DNA of 64,000 nt from JAITVM01 sp031551135 (lineage in GTDB: Bacteria > Bacillota > Clostridia > Lachnospirales > JAITVM01). The stretch covers positions 62,001 to 126,000 of the forward strand of contig JAVBOA010000026.1 in the NCBI GenBank assembly GCA_031551135.1, written 5' to 3'. Shown here piece by piece: positions 58,268-64,000 of this stretch (its first letter is position 1; every line of letters starts with the position of its first letter). A program made the translations under genes and the position numbers. The notes under the pieces are model-generated. The model was not told where the DNA came from and searched no databases. It worked only from the letters and a program-made list of their open reading frames with translations.

Positions 58268-58936
58268 ATGAATAATACTACAAACCTAATTGTTATGCTG
58301 ACGCATGACGATCTAACCGTAGATAATGCCTATGAAATTTTTGATAAGTGCAAAAATACCAAAGCAAAATTTTGGGGATTCAAGGAAGAACCTCTTCCTT
58401 TTGATCAAATGAAAAAATTATATCTCTTCATGAAAAAATATGGAAAGACAACAATTCTGGAAGTAGTGTCATATTCGGAAGAAAAATCCCTTGAGGGCGC
58501 AAAAATGGCCGTGGATTGCGGCTGCGATATTCTTATGGGCACAATGTTTTTTGATTCCGTCAGCGATTTATGCAAAAAAAACAATCTCAAATATATGCCT
58601 TTTGTAGGGAATATTTCAGGAAGACCCTCTGTTCTCAGCGGAAATATTGATAATATGATATCCCGTGCCAATGAATGCTTGGAAAATGGCGTTTATGGCT
58701 TGGATCTTTTGGGATACAGATATGTGGACGATGCGACAGAACTCATCAGAAAATTCGTGACAGAAGTAAACGCTCCTGTTTGTATTGCAGGCGGTGTGAA
58801 TAGCTTTGAAAGGCTCGACGAATTAAAGGCTGTTGACCCGTGGGCATTTACTATTGGTTCTGCTTTTTTTGAAAACAAATTTGGGGGAACGTTTGATGAG
58901 CAGATTGACAAGGTCTGCGATTACATGAGCAAGTAA
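58268..58936 (+). CDS. HisA-like TIM-barrel protein of unknown function
   Basis: 222 residues. The repeated beta-alpha pattern (TTILEVVSYSEEKSLEGAKMAVDCGCDILMG, YGLDLLGYRYVD, VNAPVCIAGGVNSFERLDELKAVDPWAFTIGSAFF) fits a phosphate-binding TIM barrel like HisA or NanE; CIAGGVNS and FTIGSAFF are the two phosphate-binding loops. I cannot assign a substrate. No his genes are near. Own promoter; its TAA stop is the left flank of a short family A element. Confidence 0.78.
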   Translation: MNNTTNLIVMLTHDDLTVDNAYEIFDKCKNTKAKFWGFKEEPLPFDQMKKLYLFMKKYGKTTILEVVSYSEEKSLEGAKMAVDCGCDILMGTMFFDSVSDLCKKNNLKYMPFVGNISGRPSVLSGNIDNMISRANECLENGVYGLDLLGYRYVDDATELIRKFVTEVNAPVCIAGGVNSFERLDELKAVDPWAFTIGSAFFENKFGGTFDEQIDKVCDYMSK

Positions 58937-58968
58937 TACTATTTTTATCCTTTATAATGAAAATAGTA
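58937..58968 (+). repeat. Short family A element directly after a stop codon
   Basis: 32 bp, TACTATTTTTATCC to ATGAAAATAGTA, flanked by TAA both sides; the left TAA (58934-58936) is the stop codon of the TIM-barrel gene. Confidence 0.87.
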
Positions 58969-59018
58969 TAAAATCAAGAAAAATGAATTGGTTCACAGTA
59001 ATAAGGTGGGGGAACGAA

Positions 59019-59546
59019 ATGTTTGAGGAATTCTATCCTTATGAATATTTTGAAAGCGTTTTTGATATCGATTATACGAAACTGTACGATAAGGGATATA
59101 GAGGGCTGATATTTGATATAGACAACACTTTGGTGCATCACGGCAACGATTCTACAAAGGAAATAGATGATTTGTTCAAAAATATACAGAGCATTGGTTT
59201 TAAAACACTCCTGCTGACGAATAACGAAGAAAAAAGAGTAAAAAGATTTATCAGGAATATTGATACTTTATATATATGTGATGCCGGAAAACCTATGGTT
59301 GACAATTATTTAAAAGCCGTGGAAATGATGGATATAAAAAAAGAAGAAGCGGTATGTTTAGGCGATCAGATTTTTACAGATATTTTAGGCGCAAACAAAA
59401 GCGGAATAGCCAGTATATTGGTCAAATTTATACATCTTAAAGAAGAAAAGAAAATAGGAATAAGAAGATATGTAGAAAAGATGATTCTCAGATTCTATAA
59501 TATGAGTAAATCTTATAAAAACAGATTAGGTGATATTCATAAATAA
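59019..59546 (+). CDS. YqeG family HAD-IIIA phosphatase
   Basis: 175 residues. HAD motif I is FDIDNTLV near residue 37, motif II LLLTNN near residue 66, and motif III GDQIFTDILGANKSG near residue 116. Start at ATG 59019 with GGTGGGGG upstream; a longer frame to 58983 lacks an RBS. YqeG proteins act in the cytoplasm; related enzymes dephosphorylate phosphatidylglycerophosphate in eukaryotes, bacterial substrates are not settled. VanW gene follows by 14 bp. Confidence 0.88.
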   Translation: MFEEFYPYEYFESVFDIDYTKLYDKGYRGLIFDIDNTLVHHGNDSTKEIDDLFKNIQSIGFKTLLLTNNEEKRVKRFIRNIDTLYICDAGKPMVDNYLKAVEMMDIKKEEAVCLGDQIFTDILGANKSGIASILVKFIHLKEEKKIGIRRYVEKMILRFYNMSKSYKNRLGDIHK

Positions 59547-59560
59547 GGGTTGATTAATTA

Positions 59561-60391
59561 ATGTTATGGAATAAAAATAAACTTTTTTGCGATATACATC
59601 CTGCTTTTTATGCTATTTCAGAACAAAAAGAAATCTGCAAGCGCTTCTTTAAAAATTTACTCGGCGATGAGATTTATGCCAAAAATATAAAAAATGACAG
59701 ACTTCCAAATGTCCTCTCTATGCGTAGTTCAATTCTTATCAAAAAAGGAAAAGGAATCGATCCGATACTTCAAGAAAACAAAGCGGTTAATATAAATCTT
59801 GCATGCAGTAAAATAAACGGTATGGTCATACACCCCGGCGAAGTATTTTCTTTTTGGGAAACGATAGGAAAAATAACAAAGAGTAGGGGATACAAGGACG
59901 GACGAGTTATAATAAGAAATAAGATGACCTCGAGTGTTGGCGGTGGACTATGCAATCTGGGAAATACAATACATTGGCTTGTGCTTCACAGCCCGTTGGA
60001 CGTAACGGAATTTCACAGCCATTCCGACGCATGTGACCCGGACCACGGAAAAAGAGAGCCATTCAATTCGGGAACATCGGTGAGTTATAATTATATTGAT
60101 TACCGTTTCAAAAATAATACCGACCAAGATATTCAGCTAATTTTATATTGTGACGACGAAAAGCTGTATGGAGAGCTGCGAAGCGAGAGCGAGTTTCCGT
60201 ATGAGTTTGAGATTGTGGAAGAAAATCACCACTTTCATAAAGAAGGAGAAAAATATTACAGGATATCCCAAATCTATAAAAATACCATTGAAAAAGCAAC
60301 AGGGAATATTATCGATAAAAAGCTTGTTTGGGACAATCACTCTGTGGTTATGTACGACCATAATCTGATTCCCGAAGAGATGATTAGATAA
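59561..60391 (+). CDS. VanW family protein
   Basis: 276 residues. The VanW domain core is intact: VNINLACSKINGMVIHPGEVFSFWETIGKITKSRGYKDGRVI, then the SVGGGLCNLGNTIHWLVLHSPLDVTEFHSHSD block and SYNYIDYRFKN. No signal peptide. VanW occurs in vancomycin gene clusters of the VanB type but is widespread and of unknown function; nothing else of a van cluster is here. Probably co-transcribed with yqeG. Its stop codon is followed by a very short decayed family A copy (60392-60416). Confidence 0.9.
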   Translation: MLWNKNKLFCDIHPAFYAISEQKEICKRFFKNLLGDEIYAKNIKNDRLPNVLSMRSSILIKKGKGIDPILQENKAVNINLACSKINGMVIHPGEVFSFWETIGKITKSRGYKDGRVIIRNKMTSSVGGGLCNLGNTIHWLVLHSPLDVTEFHSHSDACDPDHGKREPFNSGTSVSYNYIDYRFKNNTDQDIQLILYCDDEKLYGELRSESEFPYEFEIVEENHHFHKEGEKYYRISQIYKNTIEKATGNIIDKKLVWDNHSVVMYDHNLIPEEMIR

Positions 60392-60431
60392 TAAGCAGTT
60401 GATTATGGAAACAGTATAAAAGCAAAAAAAA

Positions 60432-60496
60432 ATAGCGGTTTGAGTTTTGCCGATGCAGTGATTTATTTCGGTAAAATTTAAACCGCTTTTATTTGT
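60432..60496 (+). terminator. Terminator after the VanW gene
   Basis: Long imperfect hairpin AGCGGTTTGAGTTTTGCCG against CGGTAAAATTTAAACCGCT, then TTTATTT. Confidence 0.75.
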
Positions 60497-60503
60497 GAAA
60501 TAC

Positions 60504-60540
60504 AAAACCGCCAATGTTGAAAAATCGGCATTGGCGGTTT
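60504..60540 (-). terminator. Terminator of the rubrerythrin gene
   Basis: Stem AACCGCCAATG / CATTGGCGGTT; on the minus strand it follows the rubrerythrin stop and is trailed by TTTTG. Confidence 0.75.
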
Positions 60541-60559
60541 AGGGAAGAATTAAATATTT

Positions 60560-61105
60560 TTATTGGAAATAGCGTTTTAACAAACCTGCAAACGCTTGAC
60601 CATGTCTAGCTTCGTCTTTACACATTTCGTGAACTGTATCATGGATTGCATCAAGATTAAGTTGTTTTGCTTTTGTAGCAAGGTCTTTTTTGCCTTGGCA
60701 TGCGCCGTGCTCAGCGGAAACGCGCATTTCCAAATTAGTTTTTGTGCAAGGAGCAACAACTTCGCCTAAAAGCTCTGCAAATTTTGCAGCATGTTCAGCT
60801 TCTTCAAAAGCTATTCTTTTATATGCTTCAGCCACTTCCGGAAAACCTTCACGGTCAGCTTGGCGGCTCATAGCTAAGTACATTCCAACTTCGGTGCATT
60901 CGCCCATAAAATTCATTTTCAAACCTTCAACGATTTCCGGATCTACGTCTTTAGCAACGCCGATTCTGTGTTCGTCAGCAAAAGCAAGAGAATCTTCGCT
61001 TTGTAGAATGAATTTAGAAGCAGGAGCGTTACATTGTGGACATTTCTCAGGAGCGCTTTCGCCCTCGTGTACATAACCGCAAATAGAACAAACAAATTTT
61101 TTCAT
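60560..61105 (-). CDS. Reverse rubrerythrin
   Basis: 181 residues. The rubredoxin domain is at the N-terminus (CSICGYVHEGESAPEKCPQC, four Cys for iron), followed by the ferritin-like di-iron domain with the Glu/His ligands (GECTEVGMYLAMSRQADREG, EEAEHAAKFAELLGE, EMCKDEARHG). This order is the reverse of classical rubrerythrin, as in the NADH peroxidase/oxidase of clostridial oxygen defence. It reduces H2O2 and O2 in the cytoplasm. A Fur-family box overlaps its promoter. RBS GGAGG. Confidence 0.95.
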   Translation of the reverse strand: MKKFVCSICGYVHEGESAPEKCPQCNAPASKFILQSEDSLAFADEHRIGVAKDVDPEIVEGLKMNFMGECTEVGMYLAMSRQADREGFPEVAEAYKRIAFEEAEHAAKFAELLGEVVAPCTKTNLEMRVSAEHGACQGKKDLATKAKQLNLDAIHDTVHEMCKDEARHGQAFAGLLKRYFQ

Positions 61106-61143
61106 ATTATTATACCTCCAAAAGAATGATTTTTATTATTAAA

Positions 61144-61158
61144 TGATAATTATTATCA
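61144..61158. promoter_or_regulatory. Fur/PerR-type operator
   Basis: Perfect 7-1-7 palindrome TGATAAT-T-ATTATCA, lying just downstream of the rubrerythrin -10. It matches the Bacillus Fur box; at this gene PerR-type peroxide control is the more usual arrangement. Confidence 0.85.
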
Positions 61159-61166
61159 ATAGATAA

Positions 61167-61195
61167 ATATTAATACATTTCGATTGATTTGTCAA
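61167..61195 (-). promoter_or_regulatory. Rubrerythrin promoter
   Basis: On the minus strand TTGACA (61195-61190), 17-bp spacer, TAATAT (61172-61167). Confidence 0.82.
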
Positions 61196-61215
61196 GAGAA
61201 TATTTTATGTTTAAA

Positions 61216-61244
61216 TTGTACAGATTTTTTTTATAGTATATAAT
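61216..61244 (+). promoter_or_regulatory. polA promoter
   Basis: TTGTAC at 61216-61221, 17-bp spacer, TATAAT at 61239-61244. Confidence 0.78.
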
Positions 61245-61291
61245 GTAAAAGTGAGTTTGGCAAACTCAAAAAATCTGCAAGGAGCATGATT

Positions 61292-63937
61292 ATGAAAAAA
61301 GAGAAAGTTCTTTTAATAGATGGAAATAGTATACTAAACCGAGCATTTTATGCGATTCCGGTTTTGACAAACAAAAATGGAATTTATACAAATGCAGTTT
61401 TTGGTTTTTTAAATATATTTTTTAGATTTATGGATGAGGATAAACCGGATTATGTTGCGGTTGCTTTCGATTTACCGTCGCCGACATTTCGGCACAATAT
61501 GTACGATGAATACAAAGGTACAAGAAAACCGATGCCGGAAGAACTTCGTCCGCAAATTTTGCTGATTAAAGAAGTACTTAAAAAAATGAATATTGAATAT
61601 GTAGAAAAGGCCGGATACGAAGCGGACGATATTCTCGGAACATTGGCGGATTTTTTTGAAAAAGAAAATTTTGAGGTTTCTTTAGTTTCTGGGGATAAGG
61701 ATATGCTCCAATTGGCTACCGAAAATATAAAAATAAAAATTCCGAAAACAAAGGCAGGCAAAACCGAAGTTGAAATTTATAATGCTTCTGATGTTTTGGA
61801 AAAAATCGGCGTGACTCCAAGCGAATTTATTGATGTAAAAGCTTTGATGGGGGATGCTTCCGATAATATTCCCGGCGTTCCTTCTATCGGTGAAAAAACC
61901 GCGATAAAAATTATTTCGGAATATAAAAATATTGAAACTGCGATTTTGAATTACGAATCAGTTAAACCTAAAAAAGCTTCGGAAAATTTGAGTGAATTTA
62001 AAGAACAAGCGATTTTGAGCAAAAAATTAGCAACAATTATTAAAGATGTTCCTATAGAATTATCGCCTGACCAATTTAAATTAAAAGATATTCATAACAG
62101 CGAAGTTACAAAAGCGTTTGAGGAACTTGAATTTAAATCGTTATTGACCCGTTTTGGGAAAATAGAAAAGAAAATAAGCAATGAATTTATTGAAATAAGT
62201 GATTTTGAAGAAATAAAAAAACAATTGGAAATTGCAAACGAGCAGGAATTTGTAGCTTATAATCTGCTTAATATAGACGGCGTTGTCCATGGAATTTCTA
62301 TTTTTCACGAAAAAACTAACGGCTTTTTTGTTCCATTAAATAATTTTAATGAAGAAAGTATAATAAATATTTTTAGGGAATTTTTCGAATCCACTATTAA
62401 AAAAATCTCAATCAATTCAAAATTTGAGAAAGTTTATTTAGATAGATATAATATTACGGTAAATAAGCTGTATTTCGATTGCTCTTTGGGAGGATATATT
62501 TTGAATTCCTCGGGCAGCAGTTATTCTTACGATAATATCGCTGTAGATTTTTTGGGCGAAAGATATTCATCTGAGGAAGAGATTTTTGGAAAAGGCAAAT
62601 CAAAAAAATCTATTACCGAAATAGAAAAATCAGAAATATTGAATTTTGCGTGTTTGCAGTCAAAAGTTGCTTATCAATCGTATTTTATAATGTATGAAAA
62701 ATTAAAAGAGAATAATCAATTGGAGCTTTATTTTGAAATAGAGCTTCCGCTTGTTGATGTTCTGAAAGATATGGAATTATTCGGAATAAAGGTCGACAAA
62801 AAAGCTTTGCTCGAATATCAAAAAATGCTTGGCGAAAAAATCGAGTTATTGACATCTGAAATTTACGAAACCGCCGGCGAGGAGTTTAATATAAATTCTC
62901 CGCAGCAATTGGGCGTGATTTTGTTTGAAAAATTGGGGCTGAAAGGCTCTAAAAAAACAAAAACCGGATATTCTACAAACCATGAAGTTTTGGAAAAATT
63001 GCGTTCTCAGCATCCTTTGATAAATCTCGTTTTGGATTACCGCACATTGACTAAATTAAAATCGACTTATGCTGACGGACTTTTGAATGTTTTAGCGGAT
63101 GACGACAAAGTGTATTCAACTTTTAATCAAGTCATCACAACGACCGGCAGAATTTCTTCTACAGAACCGAATTTGCAGAATATTCCGATTAAAATGAGTA
63201 TCGGGCGTGAGCTTAGAAAAATATTCATACCTTCAAGCGAAGATTATGTTTTTTTGGACGGCGATTACAGCCAAATAGAATTGCGTGTATTGGCGCATAT
63301 TTCGGGCGACGAAACTTTGATAAACGCATTTTTGAATAATGAGGACATTCATAGATTAACCGCTTCGCAGGTTTTTAAAGTTCCGATGGAATTGGTAACT
63401 CCGACACAAAGAGGAAATGCAAAAGCTGTCAATTTCGGAATCGTATACGGGATTTCGGCATTCAGTTTAAGTCAAGATTTGAAAATCACGAAAAAAGAAG
63501 CTGATAATTATATAAACGGATATTTCGAAAAATATCCGAAAGTTAAAGAATACCTTGAGGAGACTGTTAAAAATGCTCACGCAAAAGGTTATGCGGAAAC
63601 GCTTTTTAACAGGCGCAGGGAAATCCCTGAGCTTAAATCATCTAATTTTAATTTGCGCTCGTTTGGAGAACGAGTTGCAATGAATATGCCGATTCAGGGC
63701 ACGGCGGCGGATATTATTAAAATCGCTATGAATAGAGTGTATTCACGAATTAAGGAAGAAAATCTCGACGCTAAATTGATTTTGCAGGTTCATGACGAGC
63801 TTTTAATCGAAGTCAATAAAAAAGATAAAGAGCGGGCCATGGAGATTTTCGAATATGAAATGGAAAATGCTTTTGTTTTGAAATCAAAGCTGGAAGCAGA
63901 TTTTTCGGCGGGTGATAATTGGTATGAAGCAAAATAG
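61292..63937 (+). CDS. polA: DNA polymerase I
   Basis: 881 residues. N-terminal 5'-3' exonuclease (about 1-290; LLIDGNSILNRAFYAI, AFDLPSPTFRH, YEADDILGTLA, GDKDMLQL), an inactive 3'-5' exonuclease-like domain in the middle (the metal-binding Asp and Glu are missing, VAYNLLNIDG), and the polymerase domain with motif A DYSQIELRVLAHI, motif B RGNAKAVNFGIVYGIS and motif C QVHDELLIEV. It fills gaps and removes RNA primers. Start at ATG 61292, 7 bp after AAGGAG; an ATG at 61286 is too close to that RBS. coaE overlaps its end. Confidence 0.98.
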   Translation: MKKEKVLLIDGNSILNRAFYAIPVLTNKNGIYTNAVFGFLNIFFRFMDEDKPDYVAVAFDLPSPTFRHNMYDEYKGTRKPMPEELRPQILLIKEVLKKMNIEYVEKAGYEADDILGTLADFFEKENFEVSLVSGDKDMLQLATENIKIKIPKTKAGKTEVEIYNASDVLEKIGVTPSEFIDVKALMGDASDNIPGVPSIGEKTAIKIISEYKNIETAILNYESVKPKKASENLSEFKEQAILSKKLATIIKDVPIELSPDQFKLKDIHNSEVTKAFEELEFKSLLTRFGKIEKKISNEFIEISDFEEIKKQLEIANEQEFVAYNLLNIDGVVHGISIFHEKTNGFFVPLNNFNEESIINIFREFFESTIKKISINSKFEKVYLDRYNITVNKLYFDCSLGGYILNSSGSSYSYDNIAVDFLGERYSSEEEIFGKGKSKKSITEIEKSEILNFACLQSKVAYQSYFIMYEKLKENNQLELYFEIELPLVDVLKDMELFGIKVDKKALLEYQKMLGEKIELLTSEIYETAGEEFNINSPQQLGVILFEKLGLKGSKKTKTGYSTNHEVLEKLRSQHPLINLVLDYRTLTKLKSTYADGLLNVLADDDKVYSTFNQVITTTGRISSTEPNLQNIPIKMSIGRELRKIFIPSSEDYVFLDGDYSQIELRVLAHISGDETLINAFLNNEDIHRLTASQVFKVPMELVTPTQRGNAKAVNFGIVYGISAFSLSQDLKITKKEADNYINGYFEKYPKVKEYLEETVKNAHAKGYAETLFNRRREIPELKSSNFNLRSFGERVAMNMPIQGTAADIIKIAMNRVYSRIKEENLDAKLILQVHDELLIEVNKKDKERAMEIFEYEMENAFVLKSKLEADFSAGDNWYEAK

Positions 63938-64000
63938 GGCGAAAATTATTGGCTTGACCGGAAATTTGGGCAGCGGAAAATCCTCTGTCACTAAAATTCT
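63924..64000 (+). CDS. coaE: Dephospho-CoA kinase, 5' part (runs off the right edge)
   Basis: The first 25 codons read MKQNRAKIIGLTGNLGSGKS and then SVTKI, with the P-loop GNLGSGKSS of CoaE (usually GGIGSGKST). Start overlaps polA by 14 bp, with GGGTGAT upstream. polA-coaE order is common in Firmicutes. CoaE phosphorylates dephospho-CoA in the last step of coenzyme A synthesis. The rest lies beyond the window. Confidence 0.88.
   Translation, partial: MKQNRAKIIGLTGNLGSGKSSVTKI

Noticed and set aside
59561..60391. VanW as a sign of a vancomycin resistance cluster
   Set aside because: No vanR, vanS, vanH, vanX or ligase genes nearby; VanW domains are common in Clostridia without resistance.
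61319..61333. GGAAATAGTAT, identical to the right end of family A, inside polA
   Set aside because: It encodes the conserved DGNS motif of the 5'-3' exonuclease, and there is no matching left end or target repeat, so the similarity is coincidental.

Overview
The window is a stretch of AT-rich chromosome from a low-GC Gram-positive bacterium, most likely a strictly anaerobic member of the Clostridia. The evidence is strong GGAGG-type ribosome binding sites, TTGACA-N17-TATAAT promoters, groESL behind a CIRCE element, an mcsA-mcsB-clpC stress operon, a class B sortase, MltG, a reverse rubrerythrin behind a Fur-type box, and a gene set built around an [FeFe]-hydrogenase-like iron-sulfur protein. 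I cannot name the genus from sequence alone. No rRNA, tRNA, CRISPR array, prophage or intact transposase was seen.

Layout. 0-7 kb: 3' end of floA, an NhaP2-type antiporter, an HPr-like protein without the catalytic histidine, a GyrI-like protein, an AIM24 protein, and an XRE / unknown / Mor-type regulator cassette. 7-21 kb: purH behind a ZTP riboswitch, a split chromate transporter, RNase Z, an ECF sigma / anti-sigma pair, a putative operon of membrane proteins with tsaD and a degenerate GGDEF protein, then rpsO, pnp, an M16 peptidase, dut and a DUF1836 protein. 21-36 kb: DNA repair (Ogg), DUF554, groESL, YugP-type protease, two zinc-ribbon paralogues, mcsA-mcsB-clpC, and a DRTGG / anti-sigma-like kinase / FeFe-hydrogenase-like / DRTGG / PHP operon. 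36-44 kb: an ABC-2 exporter with its TetR regulator and twin operators, sortase B, and mltG-trmR-trhP. 44-55 kb: an accessory-looking block with a SulP transporter, a large arylsulfatase, and a four-gene operon of an AI-2E-type exporter, an ABC1/UbiB kinase, a TVP38-type protein and cardiolipin synthase. 54-64 kb: a methyltransferase, a VOC protein, a GNAT remnant, a YyaL-type protein, a TIM-barrel protein, YqeG-type phosphatase, VanW protein, reverse rubrerythrin, polA and the start of coaE.

The most striking structure not explained by genes is a family of small dispersed palindromic repeats (family A here). Five full-length copies of 108-113 bp share the terminal inverted repeat TACTATTT...AAATAGTA and each is flanked by a 3-bp direct repeat of the form TNA. 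Internal hairpin arms vary in a compensatory way between copies. A short 31-42 bp derivative recurs, and in five of six cases the flanking TNA is exactly the stop codon of a gene. Two further small repeat families (B and C) occur only around the 40-54 kb accessory region. These repeats, a CIRCE-like site in front of mcsA-mcsB-clpC in the absence of an adjacent ctsR, and the ABC1 kinase / TVP38 / cardiolipin synthase operon are the observations I consider most worth following.
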